NCBI RefSeq assembly: GCF_036182465.1
Contig: NZ_CP108081.1
Coordinates: 8,432,001-8,496,000 of the forward strand
Direction: 5' to 3'
Source: Streptomyces sp. NBC_00258
GTDB lineage: Bacteria; Actinomycetota; Actinomycetes; Streptomycetales; Streptomycetaceae
Length of the DNA stretch: 64,000 bases
This document shows, one piece after another, positions 43,610 through 52,677 of this stretch. The position numbers and the translations under genes were made by a program. The notes beneath the pieces were generated by a model. It saw only the letters and a list, made by a program, of their open reading frames with translations, searched no databases and was not told the DNA's origin. Position 1 is the first letter of the stretch. Every line of letters starts with the position of its first letter.

Positions 43610-45364
43610 TCAGACGTTCTCGCGCCACCTGTTGGTGATCGGCAGGCGGCGGTCCTTGCCGAATCCCTTCGCGGAGATCTTGGTCCCCGGCGGGTACTGC
43701 CGTCGCTTGTACTCCGCCGCGTCGACCATCCGCAGGGTCTTCGAGACCAGTTCGTGGTCGAAGCCCGCGGCCACGATCGCGTCGGCGCCCGTGTCCCGGT
43801 CCACGTACAGCTCCAGAATTGCGTCCAGGACGGGATAGTCCGGCAGCGAGTCCGTGTCGATCTGGCCGGGTCGTAGCTCGGCGCTGGGGGGCTTGGTGAG
43901 GGAGTTCTCGGGGATCGGCGGGGTCTGACCACGTTCGGCCGCCGCGCGGTTGCGCCACTGGGCGAGTCGGAAGACCGACGTCTTGTAGACGTCCTTGATC
44001 GGGCCGTACGCGCCCACCGAGTCGCCGTAGAGCGTCGAATACCCCACCGCCAGCTCGGACTTGTTGCCCGGAGCCAGCACGATGTGCCCCTCCTGGTTGG
44101 AGAGGGCCATCAGCATGGTGCCGCGCAGCCGCGACTGGAGGTTCTCCTCGGCCAGGCCTTCAAGCATCAGCGACCCCATGTACGCGTCGAACATCGGCTC
44201 GATCGGTACGGTCCGGAAGTTGAGCCCGGTGCGGCGGGCCAGTTCGGCCGCGTCGCCCATGGAGTGGTCCGAGGAGTACTTGGACGGCATCGACACGCCG
44301 TACACGTTCTGTGCGCCCAGCGCGTCGCAGGCGAGCGCGGCGACCAGCGCGGAGTCAATGCCCCCGGACAGGCCGATCAGCACGGACCGGAATCCGTTCT
44401 TCGCCGCGTACGCCCGTAGTCCGACCACGAGTGCGGAGTAGACCTCTTCGTCGTCGTCGAGTCGGTCCGCGTATCCGCCGGTGAGCTCCGCCTCGTATGC
44501 GGGCAGCGGCTCCGAGGAGAGGACGAGGTGGTCGATGCGCAGGCCGTCGTCCACGATGCCGGAGGGGGTCGTGCTGTTCGCGGCGGGCAGTTCGAGGTCG
44601 AGGACGATGCAGCCCTCCGCGAACTGGGGCGCCCGTGCCACTACTTCCCCGTTTCTGTCGACGACGATCGAGTCCCCGTCGAAGACGAGTTCGTCCTGGC
44701 CGCCGATCATCGCGAGGTACGCGGTCGTGCAGCCGGCCTCCTGCGCACGCTTGCGTACGAGTTCGAGCCGGGTGTCGTCCTTGTCGCGCTCGTACGGCGA
44801 GGCGTTGACGGAGAGCAGCAGGCCGGCCCCGGCGGACCGGGCGGCCGGGACACGGCCGCCGTCCTGCCAGAGGTCCTCGCAGATGGCGAGCGCCACGTCG
44901 ATGCCGTGCACACGGATGATCGGCAGGGTGTCTCCGGGCACGAAGTAGCGGAACTCGTCGAAGACGCCGTAGTTCGGCAGGTGGTGCTTGGCGAAGGTGA
45001 GCGCCACCTGGCCGCGGTGCAGCACGGCTGCCGCGTTGCGCGGGGCGCCCGCCGGCTGGCCGTACTTCGGCTGGGCCGTCTCCGAACGGTCGAGGTAGCC
45101 GACGACCACCGGCAGCTCCCCGAACCCCTCGTCGGCAAGCCGGGCGGCGAGAGCGTGCAGGGTCGCGCGGGACGCGTCGACGAAGGACGACCGCAGCGCC
45201 AGGTCCTCGACCGGATACCCGGTCAGCACCATCTCCGGGAACGCCACCAGGTGCGCTCCCTGCTCGGCGGAGTGCCGGGTCCAGCGGACGATCGCCTCGG
45301 CGTTCCCGGCGAGATCGCCGACGGTCGAGTCGATCTGATTCAGGGCGAGACGTAGTTGAGCCAC
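43610..45364 (-). CDS. nadE: Glutamine-dependent NAD+ synthetase
   Basis: Last step of NAD synthesis: amidation of nicotinate adenine dinucleotide with glutamine and ATP. 584 residues in two domains. The N-terminal nitrilase-like glutaminase (1-270) has the Glu in LVAFPEMVLTGY, the Lys in TFAKHHLPNYG and the nucleophile Cys in ALAICEDLW (about 157). The synthetase domain has the ATP P-loop GLSGGIDSALVAALA (about 332) and GNKSELAVGYSTLYGD. GTG at 45364. The gene stands alone between two nearly identical inverted repeats, an unusual setting for a housekeeping gene. Confidence 0.96.
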   Translation of the reverse strand: MAQLRLALNQIDSTVGDLAGNAEAIVRWTRHSAEQGAHLVAFPEMVLTGYPVEDLALRSSFVDASRATLHALAARLADEGFGELPVVVGYLDRSETAQPKYGQPAGAPRNAAAVLHRGQVALTFAKHHLPNYGVFDEFRYFVPGDTLPIIRVHGIDVALAICEDLWQDGGRVPAARSAGAGLLLSVNASPYERDKDDTRLELVRKRAQEAGCTTAYLAMIGGQDELVFDGDSIVVDRNGEVVARAPQFAEGCIVLDLELPAANSTTPSGIVDDGLRIDHLVLSSEPLPAYEAELTGGYADRLDDDEEVYSALVVGLRAYAAKNGFRSVLIGLSGGIDSALVAALACDALGAQNVYGVSMPSKYSSDHSMGDAAELARRTGLNFRTVPIEPMFDAYMGSLMLEGLAEENLQSRLRGTMLMALSNQEGHIVLAPGNKSELAVGYSTLYGDSVGAYGPIKDVYKTSVFRLAQWRNRAAAERGQTPPIPENSLTKPPSAELRPGQIDTDSLPDYPVLDAILELYVDRDTGADAIVAAGFDHELVSKTLRMVDAAEYKRRQYPPGTKISAKGFGKDRRLPITNRWRENV

Positions 45365-45530
45365 GTGGCGAGTGTAATCGTCAGAGCGACGAAATGGGGG
45401 GCGGGTGGGGGTGACCGGGACGTTTGTCGGCCGCGGGCCGTCGGAGGCCGGTCGCGCAGTTCCTCGAGCTCAAGGTTTTTGTCTTTTTTGGGGGGCTCAG
45501 CCCTCACCGGGCCGGCAGCCGTCTCCCGGG

Positions 45531-45679
45531 CGTGAGGGGACGTGCCGGGACGTGCGAGCGCCGCGTTTCCGGGCCCACCCGACTTCCCACAGAGCAAGCT
45601 CGGATGTCCCGGCACGTCCCCGCCCCACCACGAACCCGAGGGGCGCGGGGAACGGCGCGACCAGCCACACACAACCCAC
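45531..45679. repeat. Right arm of the 149-bp inverted repeat flanking nadE
   Basis: Inverse copy of 43425-43573. It fills the centre of the 364-base gap between the nadE start (45364) and the DUF998 gene (45729). The only other feature of the gap is the nadE promoter region; no further gene is seen. Confidence 0.9.
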
Positions 45680-45728
45680 ACCCGACAAAACATGCGCAAC
45701 AAACCCCCCACCCCGATCATGGGCACCA

Positions 45729-46469
45729 ATGATCAAGCCCCGCCCGACCACAGCCACCCTCCTGGCCCTCGGCGCGCTCGCCTACACCGCCTGGACACTC
45801 GAGGTCGTCCTGACGACAGGCCTCGCCCCCGCACACACGTACGTGAGCGAACTGGCCGCCAGGAACCAGCCGCACGGCACCCTGTTCCGCACGACGGACC
45901 TGCTCGCGGGCACCCTGGTGTGGGCCGCAGGCCTGCTGGCATCGCTCCGGCTGCCCTCCCCGGGGCGGTGGACAAGGGTCGGCTGGGTCGCACTCGTCCT
46001 CTTCGGCACGGCCACGGCCGTGGACTCCCGCCTGCCACTCAGCTGCGCACCCACCGCGGACCCGGCGTGCGCCGCGCAGGAGCGCGCGGGACTGGTGCCG
46101 GTGGCCCATTCCGCGCACTCCGTGAGCAGCACGGTCGCCCTGTGCGGCATCCTCGTCGCCATGGTGGCCCTCACCCTCACCGCACGCCGGTACGCGCCCC
46201 GGGCGCCCCTGGCTCGCTCCGGCCCCGCCCTGATGACGCTCGAACTGGCCGCCACCGCCTGGACGCTGGCCGCCATCGCCGCGCTGGAGGCGGGCCACGA
46301 CGGCTGGGGCCTGGGCGTCGCCCAGCGTCTTCAGGTGGGCGTCATCGCGGTTTGGCTGGGGGTGCTGGCCGTCTCGCTCGTTCTCCCCAGGACAGCCGGC
46401 GCACCTCGGGGACCGGACGTGCGCGACAGGGAACGCACCCCGGCCGGGTTTGGAGACACCCGCCCATGA
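45729..46469 (+). CDS. DUF998 family membrane protein
   Basis: Membrane protein of 246 residues with six predicted helices, e.g. ATLLALGALAYTAWTLEVVL, LLAGTLVWAAGLLASL and VGVIAVWLGVLAVSLVL. The text THTYVSELAARNQP-like (HTYVSELAARNQPHGTLFR) between helices 1 and 2 is the conserved DUF998 stretch. Loops hold a Cys-rich part (LSCAPTADPACAAQ) on the outside. No known role. The stop overlaps the next start (ATGA), so it is coupled with the alpha/beta hydrolase. ATG at 45729; the open frame upstream runs through the inverted repeat and is not used. Confidence 0.88.
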   Translation: MIKPRPTTATLLALGALAYTAWTLEVVLTTGLAPAHTYVSELAARNQPHGTLFRTTDLLAGTLVWAAGLLASLRLPSPGRWTRVGWVALVLFGTATAVDSRLPLSCAPTADPACAAQERAGLVPVAHSAHSVSSTVALCGILVAMVALTLTARRYAPRAPLARSGPALMTLELAATAWTLAAIAALEAGHDGWGLGVAQRLQVGVIAVWLGVLAVSLVLPRTAGAPRGPDVRDRERTPAGFGDTRP

Positions 46470-47293
46470 CCTTCGTACGCATCTCTGGAGTTCCCCACCA
46501 CATCCGCGTCGACGGCACCGGGCCCGTCTGCGTGCTCAGCGCCGGCCTGGGGATGGCGTGGTTCGACTGGGATGCCGTGGTTCCGCTGCTCGCCCCGCAT
46601 CGCACGGTCGTCCGTTTCGACCGGCCGGGGCTCGGGCTCAGCGGCCACGCGCGCGCGTGGCCCACGCTCACCGGTGAGGCGGAGCGCATCGCGCGCGTGC
46701 TCGACGCGGCCGGGGTCGGGGCCGGTGTGCCCGCGACCGTGGTGGGGCACTCGCTCGCCGGGTTTCACTGCGAGGCGTTCGCCCGGCTGTTTCCGGAGCG
46801 GACGGCCGGGCTGGTGCTCGTCGACTCCAGCATTGAGGAGGCGCCCCGGGGCAGGAGGGCCCCCGAGTTCGGGGACGCGTGCACGCGCGTGTGCGGCATG
46901 GTGCTGTCCGCCGCGGGTGTTCCGCGCGTCCTGGGGCCCTTCCTGCGGCGCGCCGCGGTTCGCGTCGGGCGGCACAGTGGCCGTGATCCGGCCCCGGACG
47001 ACCTCGTTCGCCGTGCCTACTCCACCAGCCGTTTCCTGCACGCCGTCCTCGCCGAGAACGGCCGCTACCGGGACCAGGCCATCGAACTGGCCTCCCTGAG
47101 GGGGCGGGTTCCGCTGGACGCGCCGTCCGTCACCGTGCTCGCCGCGTACGAGGGCGGTTCACGTCATTGGCTCGATCGGCAGCGAGTCCTTGCCGAGCGG
47201 CTCGGCGGTACGTTGCGTGTGTCCGCGCCCGCCGGTCATCTTGTGATGCTCGACCGTCCTCAGGACGTCGCGGACGCGATTCTGGACACATGA
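46466..47293 (+). CDS. Alpha/beta hydrolase
   Basis: Serine hydrolase of 275 residues. The nucleophile elbow is VVGHSLAGFHCEAF (GHSLAG), the acid lies near VTVLAAYEGGS (position uncertain) and the catalytic His is in APAGHLVMLDRPQDVAD. RFDRPGLGLSGHA is the conserved strand before the nucleophile. No signal peptide. Coupled to the DUF998 membrane protein by ATGA overlap, so it may work on a substrate at the membrane. Substrate unknown. A bidirectional hairpin follows the stop. Confidence 0.9.
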   Translation: MTFVRISGVPHHIRVDGTGPVCVLSAGLGMAWFDWDAVVPLLAPHRTVVRFDRPGLGLSGHARAWPTLTGEAERIARVLDAAGVGAGVPATVVGHSLAGFHCEAFARLFPERTAGLVLVDSSIEEAPRGRRAPEFGDACTRVCGMVLSAAGVPRVLGPFLRRAAVRVGRHSGRDPAPDDLVRRAYSTSRFLHAVLAENGRYRDQAIELASLRGRVPLDAPSVTVLAAYEGGSRHWLDRQRVLAERLGGTLRVSAPAGHLVMLDRPQDVADAILDT

Positions 47294-47295
47294 GC

Positions 47296-47335
47296 GCGCC
47301 CGTCCCTCGCCGAGAAGATGGCGCGGGACGGGCGC
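47296..47335. terminator. Bidirectional terminator between convergent genes
   Basis: GCGCCCGTCCC, 18-base loop, GGGACGGGCGC: a perfect 11-bp stem between the stops of the alpha/beta hydrolase (47293) and the S53 peptidase (47355). Confidence 0.75.
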
Positions 47336-47354
47336 CGAACACATGGGAAACGTG

Positions 47355-49295
47355 TCAGCGACGGTATGACGTCACATAGCCAGGGGCCGGCGAGCCCACC
47401 CCGGTGACGTCGTCGTAGCCCCGCACGGCCTTCAGTGAGCTGTCCTTGCCGAGGCTGCGGACGGAGGTCAGCAGACCCTCCGACGCGTCGAACGAGTTGA
47501 CGAAGTCCACGCGTGCCACGGCCAGGTCGCGGCCCGTTGGACGGTCCGTGACGTCGTGGTAGAGCTTGGAGCCGTACCGGTCGTAGATCGCCGGGTTGGC
47601 GAAGCCGATCGGGTGGCCGCCGCGCTGCTGCTGGGCGAGCGCCTGGATGCCCGCGATGACGGGCGAGGCGAGCGAGGTGCCGCCGATGCGGTACTCGTCG
47701 TACTTCTGCGTCCCGTCCGGGAAGGTCTGCGACTGCCCGACCAGGAACCCGGTGTTGGGGTCGGCGATCGCGGAGATGTCGGGAACGGTGCGCATGGCCT
47801 GCTTGCCGTTCGCCTTCGCGAGCGCGGACGGGACCACGCCCCGCTGGTAGAACGGCTGCTTGACCGTCGCGCTGGTGCCGCCGCCCGCGCCGGAGGTGTA
47901 CGCGCCCGGGAAGTCCGTCCAGCTCTTGCCGTCGTCCGACAGGGTGGCCCTGAGCGTGCCCCAGCCGGTCTCCCACTTGTACGTGTCGCCCTTGCCGACG
48001 GCCAGCGAGGTGCCGCCGACCGCCGTCACCCACGCCGAGTTGGCCGGGGTGTCGACCTGCTTCGTACCGGTGTTCGCGACCTCGTCGCCGTTGTCGCCGG
48101 ACGAGAAGTAGAAGCCGATGCCCTCGATCGCGCCCAGCTGGAAGACCTGGTCGTAGGCGGCGGCGAGGTCCGGCGTCTGGTTGGCCTCGATGTCGCCCCA
48201 CGAGTTGGAGACGATGTCGGCCAGATGCCCGTCGACGATCTTGCCCAGCGAGTCGAGCAGATCGTCGTCGTAGCAGGACTCGGCGCCCACGTAGACGATG
48301 TTCGAGGCGGGCGCGACGGCGTGCACGGCCTCGACGTCGAGGGTCTCCTCGCCGTACCAGCCCGCCGCCCCGCACTCCTCGGTCCGCGTGTACTGGGTCG
48401 GCAGCACCTGGCTCAACTGCCCGCCGCCGTACGCCGCGTCGCCGTGCTTCGCCGCGTAGGTGGCCGCGTCCGCCGCGATGGTCGGCGAGGCGTACGCGTC
48501 CGTGATCGCCACGGTCACGCCCTTGCCGGTCGCCCGGCCCGCCCCGTACGCGGCCCGCAGCTGCTTGCCGGTGTAGCCCTTCACGGCGTACGGGATCTTC
48601 GTGCCGTACGCCTTCGGGAGCGTCGTCGCGGTCTTCGTGCCGTAGTACGAGGAGAACGGCCCGGCGTTGTGGAACACGGCGTCCGGCGGCGGCAGCGTGT
48701 CGGAGTGGTTCGCCTTGTGCGGGGCGTTGTCCAGGCCGGTGACGGTGAGCACCGCGCCGTTCAGGGCGGCGGGCGTCGAGGCGGTCCTGGAGGGTGCCCG
48801 GTAAGTCTTCCTGCCCTTGGCGTAGTTGTGCAGCTGGGTGCCGAACGCCTTCTCCGCGTCGGCCACTTCACCCGTCACCGAGAGGTAGTGGCGTGTCGTG
48901 TCCGTGACGGTCAGGCCCGCCGACTTCAACCAGGCGGTCACGTTCGCCACTTGGGCCTTGGTCGCGCCGAAGCGGGCGTCGGCCTGCCCTGCGCTCAGGT
49001 ACTTCCCGTACGAGGGCGACGACGGGTCGGAGACGGCCTTGGCGTAGGCGCTCAGGCCCGCCGCGTCCCGGCCGGCGAGGTAGACCCGGGCCGAGACCCG
49101 GGAGGCGTCCGCCGTGGCTCCCTTGTCCGCCTGGGCGGTGGCCCACAGCGGTTTGGTGCCCTGGAGCGTGTCGCGGCCGTCCGGGTCGGTCGACGCATGG
49201 GCCGCGGGTATGCCGAGTGCCAGCGCGCCGGCGAGCAGAGGCAGTGTCGCCGCCATGCTCACACCGGCACGCGCCGCGGCTCGGTTGGATCTCAT
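47355..49295 (-). CDS. Secreted S53 serine-carboxyl peptidase (sedolisin)
   Basis: Secreted endopeptidase of 646 residues. Signal peptide 1-35 (ALALGIPAAHAST), pro-domain about 50-190 (YLAGRDAAGLSAYAKAVSDP, SPSYGKYLSAGQADARFG), then the sedolisin domain. The catalytic Glu and Asp are in YGEETLDVEAVHAVAP (about 315), the oxyanion Asp in FYFSSGDNGDEVA (about 397) and the nucleophile Ser in RIGGTSLASPVIAG (about 536), with the Ca-binding C-terminus VRGYDDVTGVGSPAP. It should become active at acid pH by self-cleavage. ATG at 49295. Regulation not visible. Confidence 0.95.
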   Translation of the reverse strand: MRSNRAAARAGVSMAATLPLLAGALALGIPAAHASTDPDGRDTLQGTKPLWATAQADKGATADASRVSARVYLAGRDAAGLSAYAKAVSDPSSPSYGKYLSAGQADARFGATKAQVANVTAWLKSAGLTVTDTTRHYLSVTGEVADAEKAFGTQLHNYAKGRKTYRAPSRTASTPAALNGAVLTVTGLDNAPHKANHSDTLPPPDAVFHNAGPFSSYYGTKTATTLPKAYGTKIPYAVKGYTGKQLRAAYGAGRATGKGVTVAITDAYASPTIAADAATYAAKHGDAAYGGGQLSQVLPTQYTRTEECGAAGWYGEETLDVEAVHAVAPASNIVYVGAESCYDDDLLDSLGKIVDGHLADIVSNSWGDIEANQTPDLAAAYDQVFQLGAIEGIGFYFSSGDNGDEVANTGTKQVDTPANSAWVTAVGGTSLAVGKGDTYKWETGWGTLRATLSDDGKSWTDFPGAYTSGAGGGTSATVKQPFYQRGVVPSALAKANGKQAMRTVPDISAIADPNTGFLVGQSQTFPDGTQKYDEYRIGGTSLASPVIAGIQALAQQQRGGHPIGFANPAIYDRYGSKLYHDVTDRPTGRDLAVARVDFVNSFDASEGLLTSVRSLGKDSSLKAVRGYDDVTGVGSPAPGYVTSYRR

Positions 49296-49522
49296 GGAGA
49301 ACCCCCTAATGGATCTCTGGATGGGGGTCACTCTTGCGATGAACCGTTCATGCCTGGGGAATGGCGGGGGCATGGCTGGGCCAAGAAGCGCCCAAGGAAC
49401 CGTATGTGCAAGGGTTTTGGGGCGCGATGCCCGACATGAGTCGGGTCGCGCCCCCGGCGTCGGTGTCTCCGGCGTGGCTTGCGGGGAGTCGCCTCGCGCG
49501 GCCCGGCTGCTTCGCTCCCGAC

Positions 49523-50155
49523 TCAGGCGAGTGGCTTCGCGCCGCGCTTCTTCAGCAGGTCGGTGATGAGCTGCATCTCCGACTCCTGGGCCTGGACCAT
49601 CCCCTGCGCGAGCCGTCGCTCGACGCCGACCTTGCACCGCTCCACACAGCCCTTGGCCATGTGCACCCCGCCCATGTGGTGGGCGTACATGAGCTGCAGA
49701 TAGCGGATCTCGGCGGCCTTGCCGTCGAGCTTGCCCAGCGACTCCATCTGGGCCGTCGTCGCCATGCCCGGCATCAGCGAGCCGTCCCCGGCGGACGGCA
49801 TGCCGCTCATGTCCATCCACGACATGGGCTCGTCGGCCGACACCTTGGGCAGCTCCCACAGGTCCAGCCAGCCGAGCATCATGCCGCGCTGGTTGGCCTG
49901 CGTCTGCGCGATGTCGTACGCGAGACGGCGTACCTCTTCGTTCTTGGTGTGGTCGCGCACGATGTACGACATCTCGACGGCCTGCTGGTGGTGCACCGCC
50001 ATGTCACGCGCGAAGCCGGCGTCCGCGGAGTCGGCCGCCGGGGCCTTCATGCCGGAGTCGTCGCCGTCGGCGACCGCGTAGGTGATCGCCCCGGCCGCCA
50101 CGACGACGGCCGCTGCGACCCCGGAGATCCAGCCGGCGAACTTCATCTTCCTCAC
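49523..50155 (-). CDS. DUF305 His/Met-rich secreted protein
   Basis: 210 residues: one N-terminal helix (WISGVAAAVVVAAGAITYAV) and an outer DUF305 domain of ferritin-like helices. His and Met clusters are typical: GFARDMAVHHQQAVEMSYIV, QRGMMLGWLDLW, LMYAHHMGGVHMA. They suggest metal (copper) binding, but this is inference from composition and from DUF305 proteins in copper clusters. GTG at 50155 overlaps the stop of the DUF3105 gene (GTGA); ATG at 50146 is an alternative. Translationally coupled pair. Confidence 0.9.
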   Translation of the reverse strand: MRKMKFAGWISGVAAAVVVAAGAITYAVADGDDSGMKAPAADSADAGFARDMAVHHQQAVEMSYIVRDHTKNEEVRRLAYDIAQTQANQRGMMLGWLDLWELPKVSADEPMSWMDMSGMPSAGDGSLMPGMATTAQMESLGKLDGKAAEIRYLQLMYAHHMGGVHMAKGCVERCKVGVERRLAQGMVQAQESEMQLITDLLKKRGAKPLA

Positions 50156-50820
50156 TGCGACAGGCCGTTGGTGCAGGCGGCGCCCGGCTCGGGCGTCTGC
50201 TTGCCCTGCACGTACGTCTCGAAGAACTTGGCGGCGGCCGGGTCGCTCGCACTCGTCACCGTACGCTGGCTGCCCCACGCGGAGAGCATGATCGGGTCCT
50301 TCTGGTCCTCGACCGGGCTCATCAGCGTGTACGGGGTCTTCTTGACCTTCTCGGAGAGCGCCTTCACGTCCGCGTCCGACGCCTTGCTGTTGTACGTCAC
50401 CCAGACGGCGCCGTGCTCCAGCGAGTGCACGGCGTTCACGTTCTTGATCGCCTTGGTGTAGACGTCGCCGTTGCAGTTCATCCACACCTGGTTGTGGTCA
50501 CCGCCGACCGGGGGCTCCATCGGGTACTTCACGTCCTTGGTGACGTGGTTCTGCGTGAGCTTGGTGCTCCACGTCTTCACCCCGTCCTTGCCCGTGACGA
50601 ACTTCCCCGACGTCGACTTCGAGTCGCCCGACGCGCTGTCCTTGTCGTCCGACTGCGAGCTGATGAGGAAGGCACCGCCGGCGACGAGACCGGCGACGAC
50701 GATCGCGCTGGCAGTGATCGTGAGGATCCGGCTGCGGCGCTCACGGGCCTGCTCGGCACGCCGCATCTCCTCTATCCGCGCCTTGCGCGACTTGGACTCT
50801 GTCTTCTTGGCGGAACCCAT
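50152..50820 (-). CDS. DUF3105 membrane-anchored protein
   Basis: 222 residues: a basic cytoplasmic part (KKTESKSRKARIEEMRRAEQ), one helix (ILTITASAIVVAGLVAGGAFLI) and an outer DUF3105 domain with YPMEPPVGGDHNQVWMNCNG and VHSLEHGAVWVTYN, the family's conserved His/Cys stretch, and a Cys near the end (PGAACTNGLSQ) that may form a disulfide. Function unknown. Upstream partner of the DUF305 gene in one transcript. ATG at 50820 with AAGGACC upstream. Confidence 0.9.
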   Translation of the reverse strand: MGSAKKTESKSRKARIEEMRRAEQARERRSRILTITASAIVVAGLVAGGAFLISSQSDDKDSASGDSKSTSGKFVTGKDGVKTWSTKLTQNHVTKDVKYPMEPPVGGDHNQVWMNCNGDVYTKAIKNVNAVHSLEHGAVWVTYNSKASDADVKALSEKVKKTPYTLMSPVEDQKDPIMLSAWGSQRTVTSASDPAAAKFFETYVQGKQTPEPGAACTNGLSQ

Positions 50821-50936
50821 GGGGTGGTCCTTCTGGGGAAAAGGGACAGTCGAGTGGTCCGCTGATCGTAGTGGGGGAGAAGTGGATGTATGCGGGGAGG
50901 CCGGAGGAATGGCCAAATGCCCGGGGCTCCCGGCGA

Positions 50937-50961
50937 TAATTTGAACCTGGGATGCGCATTA
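50937..50961 (+). promoter_or_regulatory. NsrR-like dyad in front of nsrR
   Basis: TAATTTGAACCTGGGATGCG then CATTA. It shares TAATTTG-A--T---AT-C--ATTA with the site before hmpA (52678-52703, reverse strand). It ends 14 bases before the nsrR start and fits autoregulation, as known in S. coelicolor. Confidence 0.6.
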
Positions 50962-50975
50962 TTTACGCTGCCGGT

Positions 50976-51410
50976 ATGCGGCTGTTGCGATCGACCGACC
51001 TGGCTCTGCGCGTCCTGATGCGGCTCGCGGTCGCCGACGGCGCGTCGCCCACGACCCGCGAGGTCGCGGACGGCATGGAGGTGCCGTACACGCACGCCGC
51101 GAAGGTGGTCGCCGAGCTGCAGCACCTCGGCCTCCTCGACGCCCGGCGCGGCCGGGGCGGCGGCCTCACGCTCACCGAGAAGGGGCGTACGGCCTCGGTC
51201 GGAGCGGTCGTGCGGACCTTTGAGGGCGAGGGCGACGTCGTCGACTGCGAGGGCTCCACCCCCTGCCCGCTGAACTCCGGCTGCCGCCTGCGCGGCGCCC
51301 TGCGCCGGGCCCAGGAGGCCTTCTACGCCTCCCTCGACCCGCTGACCGTCACGGACATGGTCGCCTCCCCGACCGGGCCGCTGCTGCTGGACATCTCCCG
51401 GGCTCCCTAG
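50976..51410 (+). CDS. nsrR: Nitric oxide-sensing repressor NsrR (Rrf2 family)
   Basis: Rrf2-type repressor with a [4Fe-4S] cluster that reacts with NO; 144 residues. The winged helix is at 1-80 (LLRSTDLALRVLMRLAVADG, PYTHAAKVVAELQHLGLLDARRGRGGGL). The three cluster cysteines are in VDCEGSTPCPLNSGCRLR (C-x5-C-x5-C). ATG at 50976 matches known NsrR starts (MRLxxxTDLALR); an ATG at 50952 is in frame. The target hmpA is convergent, stops about 10 bases apart, and both promoters carry a similar AT-rich dyad. Confidence 0.95.
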   Translation: MRLLRSTDLALRVLMRLAVADGASPTTREVADGMEVPYTHAAKVVAELQHLGLLDARRGRGGGLTLTEKGRTASVGAVVRTFEGEGDVVDCEGSTPCPLNSGCRLRGALRRAQEAFYASLDPLTVTDMVASPTGPLLLDISRAP

Positions 51411-51420
51411 CCGGGACTCC

Positions 51421-52641
51421 CTAGTCCTGTGTGCTCTGTGCGAGCCAGAGGTCGGGTCCGAACACCTCGTAGTGGATGTCGGCGGGCGCGACCCCCTTCT
51501 CGATCAGCCGGCCGCGTACCGCGCGCATGAAGGGCAGTGGACCGCACAGGTACGCGCGTGTGCCCGACGCGACCGCCACTCCGGAGAGGTCTACCAGACC
51601 CGTGCGGTCGGCCGGGTGGCCCGGCTCCGGGTGCTCGTACCAGAAGTGGGCCGCGGCATCCGGGAGCTTCGCCGTGTACGCCTCGTGCTCGGCGCGCAGC
51701 GCGTGCTCGGCGGGGGAGCGGTCCGCGTGCACGACGGTCACCGGGCCGCGGTGTCCGGTGACCGCGAGCTGTTCCAGCATGGCGATCATCGGGGTCACAC
51801 CTATACCGGCGGAGGCGAGGAGCACGGGCGTGTCCGCGGTGCCGTCGTCGTGGCGCAGGACGAGATCGCCGTACGGGGAGGACAGCTCGACCGTGCTGCC
51901 TGCGTGCACGCGCGCGTGGAGGTGGTTCGAGACCTCGCCTTCGGGTGTCGTACCGCCGTGGATCCGCTTCACCCCGATCCGGCGTACGGACGAGCCGGGG
52001 GTGCCGGCCAGGCTGTACTGGCGTATCTGGCGGGCCCCGTCGGGCAGTTCGACGCGTACGGAGACGTACTGGCCGGGCCGGAAGTCCGGTGCGGGGGAGC
52101 CGTCGGCCGGACGCAGCAGGAAGGTGGCGACGTCCGTGGTCTCCTCGACGCGTTCGACGACCTCCCAGGCGCGCCATCCCCCGCCACCGCCCGTGGCCGC
52201 GCTCTCCTCGTACAGCCGCTTCTCGATGGCGATGAGCGCGTTCGCCATCAGCCAGTAGACGTCGGTCCAGGCGGCCGCGACCTCGGGGGTGACCGCCTCG
52301 CCCAGCACCTCGGCGATGGCGGCGAAGAGGTGCTCGTGGACGACGGGGTACTGCTCGGGGGCGATGCCCAGGGAGGCGTGCTTGTGCGCGATGCGGTTCA
52401 GCATCGTGTCGGGCCGCTCGTCCGGCCGCTCGACGAGTTGCGTGGCGAAGGCGGCGAAGGCGCCCGCCAGGGCCTGGCGCTGGGTGCCGGAGGCCTGGTT
52501 GCCGCGGTTGAAGAGGTCGCGCAGCAGCTCCGGGTGGGCCGCGAAGAGCCCCTCGTAGAAGCGGTCGCTGATCTCTCCCAGGGCCGCGCCGACGGCAGGG
52601 AGGGTGGCGCGGACGGTGGCGGCGGACTGCTCGGACAGCAT
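51421..52641 (-). CDS. hmpA: Flavohemoglobin, nitric oxide dioxygenase
   Basis: Converts NO and O2 to nitrate with NAD(P)H; 406 residues, cytoplasmic. Globin domain 1-145: LRDLFNRGNQASGTQRQALA (Phe/Gln), and proximal His in IAHKHASLGI (about 85). FAD domain: RPGQYVSVRV and RQIRQYSLAG. NAD domain: LLASAGIGVTPMIAML and RAYLCGPLPFMRAV. Start ATG at 52641 with GAGGAG just upstream. The NsrR-like dyad at 52678-52703 lies in the promoter, so NO should relieve repression. Confidence 0.96.
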   Translation of the reverse strand: MLSEQSAATVRATLPAVGAALGEISDRFYEGLFAAHPELLRDLFNRGNQASGTQRQALAGAFAAFATQLVERPDERPDTMLNRIAHKHASLGIAPEQYPVVHEHLFAAIAEVLGEAVTPEVAAAWTDVYWLMANALIAIEKRLYEESAATGGGGGWRAWEVVERVEETTDVATFLLRPADGSPAPDFRPGQYVSVRVELPDGARQIRQYSLAGTPGSSVRRIGVKRIHGGTTPEGEVSNHLHARVHAGSTVELSSPYGDLVLRHDDGTADTPVLLASAGIGVTPMIAMLEQLAVTGHRGPVTVVHADRSPAEHALRAEHEAYTAKLPDAAAHFWYEHPEPGHPADRTGLVDLSGVAVASGTRAYLCGPLPFMRAVRGRLIEKGVAPADIHYEVFGPDLWLAQSTQD

Positions 52642-52677
52642 CTTGGCTCCTCGGGCTCGACTGCCCCGCACGGTAGT

